Below, piece after piece: positions 15,285 to 23,382 of a stretch of 64,000 nucleotides of DNA. This stretch comes from JAPPLB01 sp965208945 (GTDB lineage Bacteria > Acidobacteriota > Terriglobia > Bryobacterales > UBA6623). The number at the start of each line of letters is the position of its first letter. The first letter of the stretch is position 1. The stretch lies in the NCBI GenBank assembly GCA_965208945.1, contig OZ242366.1, positions 2,418,001-2,482,000 of the forward strand. Reading direction: 5' to 3'. The notes beneath the pieces are model-generated. The model ran no database searches and had not been told where the DNA came from. It saw only the letters and a list, made by a program, of their open reading frames with translations. A program made the position numbers and the translations under genes.

Positions 15285-16913
15285 TTGCTCCCGACGTCCA
15301 TTCGAACTGTGGTTCTGTTGGGTAAGGAAAACGTCGGCAAGACGCAACTGGCCGCATCGCTGGCGGGTGCGTCCAGCGCTGCCTCGAACTTCCGAGGCGC
15401 CAACGTCGGCTGCGACTCCTACCGAGTGGACGACTGGGAACTGATCGACACGCCCGGGCTGCTGCGAAGCTCCGATGTTGAGACCACCCGACTGGCCCTG
15501 GAGCGGCTGCGTGACGATGATACCGTGCTGCTGGTCGCCCAGGGAACCGAGCTGGACGAAGACTTGGCCGACCTGCTGCCGCTTGCAGCGGGTCGACTCG
15601 GCGTACTGGTCGTGACCTATCGGGACCGGCTCGCCCGGCTGGAAGTGGAGGCGCGGCTGAGAGAGCTGGCGCTCCGGACCGGTTTGCCGGTAGTCGTCGT
15701 GGACGCTCGACGACTGGACGCCAACGATCGTCAAGGGCTCATGCAGGCGCTGGAAGAGCCTGGCCCGATCCCCGCCAAAGCCGGTTTGAGCTTCGGCGAT
15801 ATGATCGTCCGACCGCGCCCTCTTTTCCTGGATCGCTCCGCCCTTGGGCCTTTCTGGTCGCTGCTGCTGTTGTTGACGCCCGCCTGGGTCGCGGTGGGCG
15901 CCGCTAACAGTCTCGCGGATCGAATCGACTCTTGGGTCGGCGCCCTGATTGGGCCTCTGCCCGGGTTGCTGGCGAGTTGGCCGCAGCCGCTTGCGGAGAT
16001 CCTGGCCGGCGACTACGGCTTTGTCACGATGGGGCCGTTGCTGTTGGTGTGGGCGACTCCGGTGGTCCTGTTCCATGCGCTGCTGATGGGTGCGTACAAG
16101 GCGAGCGGCCTGCTCGATCGCCTGACAACCGCCATGAATCCGTGGCTGCGGCCGTTCGGCATGACGGGCCGGGAGTTGTCGCGGGTCGTGATGGGTTTCG
16201 GCTGCAACGTGCCCGCCGTCATCGGCGCGCGCTCGTCGTCGGCTTGCTCGCGTGGCGTATGCGTCTCGGCCATAGCTTTCGGTTCGGCCTGTTCGTATCA
16301 GTTGGGAGCCACGCTGGCGGTCTTCGCCGTGGCGGGACGACCCGAGTTGGTCCTGGCCTACCTGCTGTATCTTGGCGGCACGACTCTCGCCTACTCCCGC
16401 CTCATCGCACCGCAAGCGGCTCGTTCTCCCTTGAATGTTCTGTTGACGGAGGGCCGGGTCTTCTTGACTTGGCCGCGCCCGAGGACCGTCTGGCTCGAGG
16501 CCCAGGGCGTCCTTCGGGAGTTCTTTCGCAGGGCCTTGCCGGTCTTCTTTCTGATCACGGCCGCGGCTTCTCTGTTGCGTTGGCTGGGCGCGCTGCAAGC
16601 TGCGTCGGCCGTCGTCGAGCCGGCGATGGCCGTCTTTCGATTGCCCTCGGAAGCGGCCCTGGCGGTGGTCTTGGCGAGTGTGCGCAAGGACGGCATCTTG
16701 CTGCTGGCGGAGCCGGGCGTCGCCGCAAGCCTCGACGCCGTCCAACTGTTGACGGCCGTCTACCTGGCCGGAGTGCTGCTGCCTTGCCTGGTCACCTGCT
16801 TGACGATTGCACGCGAGCAGGGCCGCGCGTTCGCGCTGCGGTTGGTGGGTCGGCAGGCCGTGGCGGCCGCCGGGTTCAGCGCCTTGCTGGCTTGGGGCGG
16901 AGCATGGTTGTGA
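15285..16913 (+). CDS. FeoB-like GTPase/transporter paralogue
   Basis: A 542-aa protein with an N-terminal GTPase-like domain (P-loop GKENVGKTQ, residues 12-20; DTPG near 55) fused to a multi-helix transporter with the FeoB core signature MGFGCNVPAVIGARSS near residue 305 and a second gate region (YLGGTTLAYSRL). The G4 motif is degenerate (TYRD instead of N-[KM]-x-D), so nucleotide specificity may be altered. FeoB proteins carry Fe2+, but this divergent type in a zinc-like island could carry another divalent metal. The TTG start at 15285 follows AAAGG provided by the MITE right end; a GTG at 15306 is the alternative. Confidence 0.8.
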   Translation: MLPTSIRTVVLLGKENVGKTQLAASLAGASSAASNFRGANVGCDSYRVDDWELIDTPGLLRSSDVETTRLALERLRDDDTVLLVAQGTELDEDLADLLPLAAGRLGVLVVTYRDRLARLEVEARLRELALRTGLPVVVVDARRLDANDRQGLMQALEEPGPIPAKAGLSFGDMIVRPRPLFLDRSALGPFWSLLLLLTPAWVAVGAANSLADRIDSWVGALIGPLPGLLASWPQPLAEILAGDYGFVTMGPLLLVWATPVVLFHALLMGAYKASGLLDRLTTAMNPWLRPFGMTGRELSRVVMGFGCNVPAVIGARSSSACSRGVCVSAIAFGSACSYQLGATLAVFAVAGRPELVLAYLLYLGGTTLAYSRLIAPQAARSPLNVLLTEGRVFLTWPRPRTVWLEAQGVLREFFRRALPVFFLITAAASLLRWLGALQAASAVVEPAMAVFRLPSEAALAVVLASVRKDGILLLAEPGVAASLDAVQLLTAVYLAGVLLPCLVTCLTIAREQGRAFALRLVGRQAVAAAGFSALLAWGGAWL

Positions 16914-17455
16914 GCCCGATCCCCGACGACCACCGGCGCAAGGGACAGGAATTGCTCCACCAGCAGTGCTGGAACTGGGGCCGCGACATCCTGCATCCCA
17001 AAGGGAACCTGCTCTTGGAGGCGGGCTTCACCAGGCAGCGTCCTCCGCAAGGGGTTGCGGGGGCGACTCGATACGTGTTGCGGCTCGCGGACGCCGGACG
17101 TTGGATGCTTTGGGGGTTCGGATTCTTCTACGGCACGCCGGACCTTGGCGGTGTCTATGTGAACCGCTTCCAATTCCGGCCGCAGTGGATGGATCTCGAC
17201 GCGGTCGAGAAGGCGATCTGGAAGCCGGACATGGTTCCTGCGGGCGAGCTTCCCCCCGACCCGTCCGTCCCCTTGAAGCTGGCCGCTTCCGCTGTCCGTA
17301 GAATTGCCGACTATGAGGATTGGGTGCTCGATCGATGCGGCTTGCCATATCGGCGAGCCGTATTGGCGCAATGGCGGGAGGACTCCGAGATGGCTCCGGA
17401 AAAGCTGCCCGAAGCTTGGCGCGCTCTGGCGGAGCAGATCGAGTCCGTGTCCTGA
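16904..17455 (+). CDS. Conserved-looking hypothetical protein coupled to the FeoB-like gene
   Basis: A 183-aa soluble protein beginning at an ATG inside the end of the FeoB-like gene (ten-base overlap), so translational coupling is likely. It has no signal peptide or membrane helix. It is rich in Trp and aromatic residues (CWNWGRDIL, RWMLWGFGFFYGTPDLGGVYVNRF) and ends with a helical, charged tail. I do not recognise the family. Its position suggests an accessory or regulator of the transporter. Confidence 0.7.
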   Translation: MVVSPIPDDHRRKGQELLHQQCWNWGRDILHPKGNLLLEAGFTRQRPPQGVAGATRYVLRLADAGRWMLWGFGFFYGTPDLGGVYVNRFQFRPQWMDLDAVEKAIWKPDMVPAGELPPDPSVPLKLAASAVRRIADYEDWVLDRCGLPYRRAVLAQWREDSEMAPEKLPEAWRALAEQIESVS

Positions 17456-17523
17456 CCGCATCTCCGCGAGTTCTCACGATGAACGATCAGTCAGCGTCAC
17501 GCACACCGTCTCCCATCCGCTAG

Positions 17524-17783
17524 CAGCCCGTGTCAAAAGTCCCGTGGAAGGCGCGACGGGCTCCTGCGGTCGCTCGGCGCGGAGTGAGGAGGATGGCGAT
17601 CCGGGTGATCTCCTCCGACGAACGACAAAGCCGACGGCCGCAAATGTCCGTCGCCCAAAGGGTTACGTGCCGCTTCCGCTCGGCCGCGCGGAGAGCGAGG
17701 CGCCACGTTCCTAGCACGGCTAGGCGTTACGCCAATGGTGCCGGGGCGCGTAACGCCGCCCGCGTGACTTTTGACACGGGCTG
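17524..17783. mobile_element. MITE-B copy 1 (260 bp)
   Basis: Inverted ends CAGCCCGTGTCAAAAGTC / GACTTTTGACACGGGCTG are perfect over 18 bp. It is flanked by CTAG at 17520-17523 and 17784-17787. No coding capacity of note. The right CTAG received the IS630 element. Confidence 0.88.
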
Positions 17784-18872
17784 CTAGTGTTCCGTCCCAG
17801 AAATATATGAGCAAAGTCGTTCGACTTTAGCGAGGATGGATTCGGCCGTGGCAGTCCAGACGAAAGGGCTGGTGTTGGCGTTGTAGTGTTCGACGAAACG
17901 GTCGATGTTGCGGACCAGAGCCTTGACACTGGAGAAGGAACCACGGCGAATGGCCTTCTGGGTAATGAGGCCGAACCAGCGTTCGACTTGGTTGAGCCAG
18001 GAGGCATAGGTTGGGGTGAAATGAAGCTGGTAGCGAGGACGCCGAGCGAGCCAAGCACGGACTTTGGGGTGTTTGTGAGTGGCGTAGTTATCGACGATGA
18101 GATGGACATCGAGGTGGTGCGGCACACTGCGATCGATCTGACGCAGGAAGGCCAGGAACTCCTGATGACGGTGTCGCGGTTTACAGCGTGTGATGACTTT
18201 GCCGGTGGCGACATCGAGAGCCGCGAACAGAGTGGTCGTACCGTGGCGCCGGTAGTCATGAGTGACGCCTTCGACGTAGCCGAGGCCCATCGGCAGCAGG
18301 GGCTGCGTTCGTTCGAGAGCTTGAACCTGGGTCTTCTCATCGACCGACAGCACCACGGCGTGGTCCGGGGGGTTGAGGTAGAGACCGACGATGTCGCGGA
18401 CTTTCTCGACGAAGAATGGGTCGTTGGAAATCTTGAAATGCCGCTGGCGATGCGGCTGGACACCGAACAGATCGAACCAGCGCTGGACCGTGCTCTTGGA
18501 GACTCCCGTGTGGTGGGCCATCGAACGCACACTCCAGTGCGAACCATCCGGGGGTTGGGTTCCGAGGGCGGTGTTGATGACTGCGGCAACCCGTTCATCG
18601 TCATGCGTGCGGGGGCGTCCGGGGCGCAGTTCATCGTGGAGTCCGCTGATGCGATGTTCCCGATAGCGCTTGCGCCACTTGCCGACGGTGGTGTTGGTGA
18701 CTCCCAGATGCCGGGCGACGGTCGAGGCGGGAACGCCAGCGGCACAGGCCAGCACAATTTGGGCTCGCAGCACCAGACGATGTGGCAAGGTTTGGGAGCG
18801 GGCGAGGCTTTGCAGTTCCGATTTTTCACTCTCACTGAGATGGATTGGCGCAACGGGGCGACCGCGGGGCAT
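17784..18872 (-). CDS. IS630-family DDE transposase
   Basis: A 362-aa transposase starting MPRGRPVAPIHLSESEKSEL. The N-terminal half is a paired helix-turn-helix (VARHLGVTNTTVGKWRKRYR; SMAHHTGVSKSTVQRWFDLF). The DDE domain shows the first Asp in VVLSVDEKTQVQALERTQP, the second in HLIVDNYATHKHPKVRAWL and the catalytic Glu in ASWLNQVERWFG, all standard for IS630. The final codons lie in the terminal inverted repeat, and the stop TAG is made by the flanking target site, so the frame is closed only after insertion at a suitable TA. It is intact. Confidence 0.93.
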   Translation of the reverse strand: MPRGRPVAPIHLSESEKSELQSLARSQTLPHRLVLRAQIVLACAAGVPASTVARHLGVTNTTVGKWRKRYREHRISGLHDELRPGRPRTHDDERVAAVINTALGTQPPDGSHWSVRSMAHHTGVSKSTVQRWFDLFGVQPHRQRHFKISNDPFFVEKVRDIVGLYLNPPDHAVVLSVDEKTQVQALERTQPLLPMGLGYVEGVTHDYRRHGTTTLFAALDVATGKVITRCKPRHRHQEFLAFLRQIDRSVPHHLDVHLIVDNYATHKHPKVRAWLARRPRYQLHFTPTYASWLNQVERWFGLITQKAIRRGSFSSVKALVRNIDRFVEHYNANTSPFVWTATAESILAKVERLCSYISGTEH

Positions 18873-18935
18873 AGGCCTACCTCCAGAGATAAAAGGTTGC
18901 CCATTATTATATCACTTATTTCTGGGACGGAACAC
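17787..18935 (-). mobile_element. IS630-family insertion sequence (1149 bp)
   Basis: Ends GTGTTCCGTCCCAGAAATA and TATTTCTGGGACGGAACAC are inverted repeats, with the TA duplication typical of the family at 17785-17786 and 18936-18937. The TA is the centre of a CTAG shared by MITE-B copy 1 and MITE-A copy 9. Confidence 0.92.
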
Positions 18936-18938
18936 TAG

Positions 18939-19153
18939 CCTGCATGTCTCACCACGCGGCGAGGCGAAGTGCGTGAGAGGGCCGTCAGGACGAGGCGTGA
19001 GCCGCTTGGCGCGCGCAACACGGCCTTTAAGGTTTTTCACGAAACACGAGACACGAATCACGAAACACGGCTTTTATGTTTTTCACGAAACACGAGACAC
19101 GAATCACGGCCTTTTCTCGCGTGCTTCGACCGTCGGGTGGTGAGACATGCAGG
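18939..19153. mobile_element. MITE-A copy 9 (215 bp, heptad interior)
   Basis: The ends are CCTGCATGTCTCACCAC and GTGGTGAGACATGCAGG: both arms carry the same substitution and stay complementary. Flanks CTAG and CTAA. The interior has a long CACGANN heptad run. Confidence 0.92.
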
Positions 19154-19182
19154 CTAACTACGTTGACCGCCGTTAAATCCGG

Positions 19183-19530
19183 TCAGATAAGCTGCAATTT
19201 GCCGTGGTTGTCGCAGTGATCGCCGTGCGGATGGTGCAAGTGCCCCTCGACCAAATAGTCAACGTGATCGCCGTGCGGGACGGCTTCGTGACCGCACCCC
19301 GGCCCGTGCTGGTGGTCCTCGGCGTGGCCTCCGCAGTAGTGCTGCGGCGTGCACTCGTCGGGGTTCGACCCCGTGACCGCAATGGAATGCTCATCGTAAT
19401 GGTCTTCATGGGCATGATGGAGATGCCCATTATGCAGGTAGTCGGTATGGCCGTCATGCAGGACGGCGGTGTGCCCGCAGTCGGGGCCGTGGACGTGCTC
19501 GTGATTCGGGTGAACGTGATGCTCGGACAT
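19183..19530 (-). CDS. Small His-rich metal-binding protein, internally duplicated
   Basis: A 115-aa protein; the ATG at 19530 follows GGAGG. About one quarter of residues are His, with many Asp. Two copies of one unit can be seen: HGPDCGHTAVLHDGHTDYLHNGHLHHAHED (first) and its counterpart HGPGCGHEAVPHGDHVDYLVEGHLHH (second), each with an invariant GPxCGH core and DYLxxGHLHH tail. There is no signal peptide, so it is probably a cytosolic metal buffer or chaperone. It lies four bases downstream of an ArsR-family regulator and is likely co-transcribed with it. Zn, Ni or Co binding is inferred from composition. Confidence 0.82.
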   Translation of the reverse strand: MSEHHVHPNHEHVHGPDCGHTAVLHDGHTDYLHNGHLHHAHEDHYDEHSIAVTGSNPDECTPQHYCGGHAEDHQHGPGCGHEAVPHGDHVDYLVEGHLHHPHGDHCDNHGKLQLI

Positions 19531-19534
19531 GGTT

Positions 19535-19912
19535 TCAATCCTCCAATGGAATCTTGCTCGGTTCTTCGCTCGCGTGAGCGAGCGCGTTGAAAACGAGATC
19601 GACGACGTGCTGATCGGCCAGCGAGTACACGACGTGTTTGCCTTGTCGGCGGCGGCGTACCAGCGACACCGAACGCAGGACCTTGAGTCGCTGTGAGATG
19701 GTCGACATGCTTTCCCCCTCGTCCGCCGCCAGATCGGAAACGCAGGCTGGGCCCTGCGCCAGCAGAGCCAATATGCGCAGCCGAGGCGGATCTCCCAGAG
19801 CCGCGAACAACTCGGCGCCGCGGTCCAGGGTGGCGGCATCGACACTCGGCTTCCTGCTCTCGCGCCGTTCGGCGTGCGAGGCTCCACAGAGGGGTTCAGA
19901 CATTGATTTCAT
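19535..19912 (-). CDS. ArsR/SmtB-family metal-responsive transcriptional repressor
   Basis: A 125-aa winged-helix protein: ALGDPPRLRILALLAQGPACVSDLA, then recognition helix STISQRLKVLRSVSLVRRRRQGKHVVYSLAD, followed by a C-terminal helix (HVVDLVFNALAHASEE) that in SmtB/CzrA-type members carries His/Asp zinc ligands; here DQHVVD and AHASEE could serve. No CxC in the recognition helix, which argues against arsenic sensing. It precedes the His-rich gene and is divergent from the P-type ATPase at 20125, the classic layout for a repressor that controls both. ATG at 19912 chosen; 19903 is possible. Confidence 0.88.
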   Translation of the reverse strand: MKSMSEPLCGASHAERRESRKPSVDAATLDRGAELFAALGDPPRLRILALLAQGPACVSDLAADEGESMSTISQRLKVLRSVSLVRRRRQGKHVVYSLADQHVVDLVFNALAHASEEPSKIPLED

Positions 19913-19934
19913 CAATCAAACGATTAATGAATAG

Positions 19935-19946
19935 TATACTAGTATA
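19935..19946. promoter_or_regulatory. Candidate ArsR/SmtB operator between regulator and ATPase
   Basis: TATACTAGTATA is a perfect 12-bp palindrome in an AT-rich patch about 25 bp upstream of the ArsR gene start. ArsR-family operators are AT-rich imperfect palindromes in this position. No consensus can be confirmed from a single site. Confidence 0.45.
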
Positions 19947-20124
19947 GCGACGCTCTCCGCAACACCTTTCTCCCACCCGTCCCGAGAAGTATCCCGTTCA
20001 TCGATGAAAACGGACCGTTCACGAGAGAAACCTTGGAAATCGCCCCGTCGGCAGGCACCGTTAAGGATTTGGGAATCGCCGGCTAGGCATTCCAACTCTC
20101 TTGCCATCCGCCAAATCTGAACAT

Positions 20125-22275
20125 ATGGAAACCGCCGAGTATCGGGTCTGTGGCCTGGATTGCGCTGAAGAGGTCGGCATCATCCGCAGACGGCTCGACG
20201 GAGAGCCGGGCATCGAGGAACTCCGCTTCGATGTCATGCGGGGAAAGCTGACGGCGGCCTTCGACCCGCGGGCCTTGACCGCCGAGGACATCGCCGCGCA
20301 GGTCTCGGCGCTCGGGCTGGAATGCCAGCCGTGGGAAGAGCCGGCTCGCGAGACCGCGTTCTTCGAGCGTCGGGGGCAGGATCTGCTGACCGGCGTCAGC
20401 GGTCTGGCCCTTGTACTCGGCTTGGTTCTGCATGCCGCCGGCTCGGGGGACTGGATGGCGGCGATCACGCATCGGCATGGGGGCGAAACGCCGGCTGCGC
20501 TGGTCTGTTTCCTGGTCGCGATCGCCGGCGGCGTCGCCTTCGTCGTCCCCAAGGGAATCAAGACCCTGGCCGCCGCTCGTCCGGACATGAACGCCCTGGT
20601 TGTGGTCTCCCTCATTGGCGCGGCATGGCTGAATGAATGGGCGGAGGCGGCGACTCTGGCCTTCCTGTTCTCTTTCGCCGGCCGCTTGGAGGGCTGGAGC
20701 ATCGCCCGCGCTCGGCGCGAGGTCGGCGGCTTGATGGCGGTCGCTCCGCAACAGGCGTCAGTCGTTCATGGGGACCACGAGCATCGAGTCCCGGCCGCTA
20801 CGGTCGCGGTGGGGTCCTTGGTGCGTGTTCGGCCGGGTGAGCATGTGCCGTGCGATGGAGAGGTCGAAGTCGGGATATCCGGAGTGAACGAATCGATGCT
20901 CACGGGCGAGCCGGTGCCGACCATGAAGCGCCCCGGAGACCCTGTCTACGCCGGGACTTTCAACAGTGACGGGGTGCTCGATATTCGCACCACCAGGGTC
21001 GCGGACGACACCCGTCACGCCCGCATTCTGCGCATGCTCGAGGAGAGCCAGCATCGACGGGCTCCATCGGAGAGATTCGTCGACCGCTTCGCGCGCAACT
21101 ACACCTCGGCCATGTTTCTGTTGGCGGCCGGCATCGCAGCGGGTCCGCCGTTGTTGGCCGGCGAGCCGTTTTCGCCCTGGTTCTACCGCGCCATGTTGAC
21201 GCTTCTCATCTCCTGCCCCTGCGCCCTGGTCATCTCGACGCCGGTGGCGATCGCAGCGGCGGTCGCCAAAGCTGCCCGGCGCGGGTTGCTGGTCAAAGGC
21301 GGAGCTTTCCTCGAAGAAGCGGCTCGCGTTCGCGCCGTCGCCTTCGACAAGACCGGTGTGCTGACGGCTGGCGTGCCGAAGGTCGAGGAGATCGTACCGC
21401 TGCAGGGGCGAGACCTCTCCGGAATCCTGGCTCGACTGGCAGCGCTCGAGAACTACAGCGAACACCCGCTCGCTCGTGCGATCGTCGCCCATGCCGCCGA
21501 ACGGGGCATCTTCCCGCGTCAGGTCGAGCAGTTCCACATCGAGCGCGGAATCGGCGCCTCGGCGATCATCGGCAAGGCACGCTTCTGGGCCGGCAACTCG
21601 CGCATGCTCGATCACGCCGGCGCGGACTTGGGGTCGGAAGCGCATGCCTTGCTGGCGTCGCAGCCCGGCACCGTCGTGATCTGCGGAGAAGGTGAGACGC
21701 CGTGGGCTCTTGTGCGGCTCCACGATCCGGCCCGCCCGGAGGCGCGCAGCGTGGTCGCGGAGTTGCGCGAGCTCGGAGTCGCTCATACCGCCATCTTGAG
21801 CGGCGATCATCACTCTGCGGTCGAAGCGGTCCGTGAGGAGGTGGGGATTGACGAGGCCCAAGGCCCCCTCCTGCCGGAAGACAAGCGCGCCGCCGTCGAA
21901 GAACTCGAGAAGAGGTACGGGCGCACGGCCATGGTCGGCGACGGCGTCAACGACGCCGAAGCGCTCGTCGCCGCTTCGCTCGGCGTCGGGGTGGGAGGCG
22001 CCGGGGCGGACATCGCCATGGAGTCGGCTCAGGTCGTGCTGATGTCACCTCGTCTCGAGCTGTTGCCGGATCTCATCCGTACCGGGCGCTTCTGCCTGCG
22101 CGTGATCCGCCAAAACGTCGCCATTGCCCTCGGCTTCAAGTTGCTTTTCCTGGCATTGGCGGCCCAGAACTTGGCGACGTTGTGGCTGGCGGTCGCCGCC
22201 GATATGGGCGCAACCCTCGTGGTGATCTTCAACGGCCTGCGACTGCTTCGCGGCCCGCGATCCCGCACGGAGTAG
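20125..22275 (+). CDS. P1B-type heavy-metal-transporting ATPase (Zn/Cd/Pb type)
   Basis: A 716-aa ATPase with an N-terminal HMA-like domain (YRVCGLDCAEE, residues 6-16), the TGEP actuator motif, the SCPCAL metal site near residue 364, the phosphorylation motif at about 408, and GDGVND near 605. CPC with an HMA CxxC and a neighbouring ArsR regulator point to efflux of Zn2+, Cd2+ or Pb2+ across the inner membrane. Oddity: the phosphorylation loop reads DKTGVLT, whereas DKTGTLT is almost invariant in the family; the catalytic Asp is retained. The start is the ATG at 20125; an in-frame TTG lies at 20101. Confidence 0.92.
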   Translation: METAEYRVCGLDCAEEVGIIRRRLDGEPGIEELRFDVMRGKLTAAFDPRALTAEDIAAQVSALGLECQPWEEPARETAFFERRGQDLLTGVSGLALVLGLVLHAAGSGDWMAAITHRHGGETPAALVCFLVAIAGGVAFVVPKGIKTLAAARPDMNALVVVSLIGAAWLNEWAEAATLAFLFSFAGRLEGWSIARARREVGGLMAVAPQQASVVHGDHEHRVPAATVAVGSLVRVRPGEHVPCDGEVEVGISGVNESMLTGEPVPTMKRPGDPVYAGTFNSDGVLDIRTTRVADDTRHARILRMLEESQHRRAPSERFVDRFARNYTSAMFLLAAGIAAGPPLLAGEPFSPWFYRAMLTLLISCPCALVISTPVAIAAAVAKAARRGLLVKGGAFLEEAARVRAVAFDKTGVLTAGVPKVEEIVPLQGRDLSGILARLAALENYSEHPLARAIVAHAAERGIFPRQVEQFHIERGIGASAIIGKARFWAGNSRMLDHAGADLGSEAHALLASQPGTVVICGEGETPWALVRLHDPARPEARSVVAELRELGVAHTAILSGDHHSAVEAVREEVGIDEAQGPLLPEDKRAAVEELEKRYGRTAMVGDGVNDAEALVAASLGVGVGGAGADIAMESAQVVLMSPRLELLPDLIRTGRFCLRVIRQNVAIALGFKLLFLALAAQNLATLWLAVAADMGATLVVIFNGLRLLRGPRSRTE

Positions 22276-22286
22276 GAGGACCTTCT

Positions 22287-22778
22287 ATTTCTTTCAGGAA
22301 GCGATCCCCGTATTGGACCCGCAGCCGCTTCGCACGGCTGCTTCCCCTGGTGGTCTGCTGCTGCGGGGCTTGCGGCGAACCGCCGGCGTTGAGCTCGCCC
22401 GAGGAGGCCGTCGTGCGCGTGGGCTGGGTGCAGCTCAGCCGCTTGGACATCAAGACCGGCCAGATGCCGGACAAGCTGCGGGCTTTCGATGGCCGTGTGA
22501 TCCGGATCCCCGGGTACGTTGTGCCGCTCGAAGACGACCTCACGCGCGCCTCGCACTTCCTGCTCGTGCCCTACAGCGGCGCCTGCATCCATTTGCCTCC
22601 CCCTCAGCCGGATCAAATTCTCCAGGTCGTCATGGAAGGCGAGCCCGCGAGCTTCGGGATGGGCCGCTGCTACTGGCTCGAGGGCCGTTTGCGGATCTCT
22701 GACAGTCAGAGCCCGTATGGGCGTGTCGCGTATCAGGTCGAAGGAAGAAGCTTGACCCCCTTCACCGGTGCCGACTGA
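22287..22778 (+). CDS. DUF3299 lipoprotein, copy 1 (apparent ATT start)
   Basis: A 163-aa protein of the DUF3299 family, recognised by FDGRVIRIPGYVVPLE and FLLVPYSGACIHLPPP, a periplasmic family associated with zinc-limitation ABC operons. The N-terminus is a lipoprotein signal (ARLLPLVVCCCGAC). The frame has no ATG, GTG or TTG before the signal core, yet a strong AGGAGGA (22274-22280) is placed six bases before ATT at 22287, immediately after the ATPase stop. Either ATT is the start or the original start codon was mutated. It is likely co-transcribed with the ATPase. Confidence 0.75.
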   Translation: MSFRKRSPYWTRSRFARLLPLVVCCCGACGEPPALSSPEEAVVRVGWVQLSRLDIKTGQMPDKLRAFDGRVIRIPGYVVPLEDDLTRASHFLLVPYSGACIHLPPPQPDQILQVVMEGEPASFGMGRCYWLEGRLRISDSQSPYGRVAYQVEGRSLTPFTGAD

Positions 22779-22871
22779 GCCCGCCGTGACTCCTAAACGG
22801 CCATTCGCATCACGAACCCGCCCGCCCGTCAGATAGAGTTCGTTGGAAAGGCACCGGGGAGCGTATGCTAG

Positions 22872-23048
22872 CTTGCATGTCTCACCACCTGGCGAGGCGA
22901 AGTGGGTGAGAGGGCCGTCAGGACTAGGCGTGCGTCGCTTGGCGCGCGCAGGCGTACTTGACAGGTACGTCGAGCACGGCAAGCAAGCGCAACGAAGTCA
23001 TGGCGGTCGTATCGTGTGCTTCGACCGTCGAGTGGTGAGACATGCAGG
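22872..23048. mobile_element. MITE-A copy 10 (177 bp)
   Basis: Ends CTTGCATGTCTCACCAC / GTGGTGAGACATGCAGG; perfect CTAG duplication (22868-22871, 23049-23052). The right CTAG is shared with MITE-B copy 2. Confidence 0.92.
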
Positions 23049-23052
23049 CTAG

Positions 23053-23370
23053 CAGTCCGTGGTAAAAGTCCCGTGGAAGGCGCGGCGGGCTCCTGCGGTT
23101 GCTCGGCGCGGAGTGAGGAGGATGGCGATCCGGGTGATCTCCTCCGACGAACGACAAAGCCGACGAGCTTAGGCGGTCGTCTCCTGGGTCGCGCTGGGCA
23201 GGAAGCTCAGAACCGCCGTTGGAACAAAAAAACGTCCGTCGCCCAAAGGGTTACGCGCCGCTTCCGCTCGGCTGCGCGGAGAGCGAGACGCCACGTTCCT
23301 GGAACGAACAGGCGATACGCAATCGGCCCCCGGCGCGTAACGCCGCCCGCGTGACTTTTACCATGGGCTG
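23053..23370. mobile_element. MITE-B copy 2 (318 bp)
   Basis: Ends CAGTCCGTGGTAAAAGTC / GACTTTTACCATGGGCTG, flanked by CTAG (23049-23052, 23371-23374). It is about 58 bp longer than copy 1 because of an extra interior block. The arm differences from copy 1 are compensated in the opposite arm. Confidence 0.88.
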
Positions 23371-23382
23371 CTAGGATTCCAG

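Noticed and set aside
14469..16745. 758-codon minus-strand ORF over the flavoprotein and FeoB-like genes
   Set aside because: Low-complexity Arg/Gln-rich composition, spans a MITE and two well-supported plus-strand genes.
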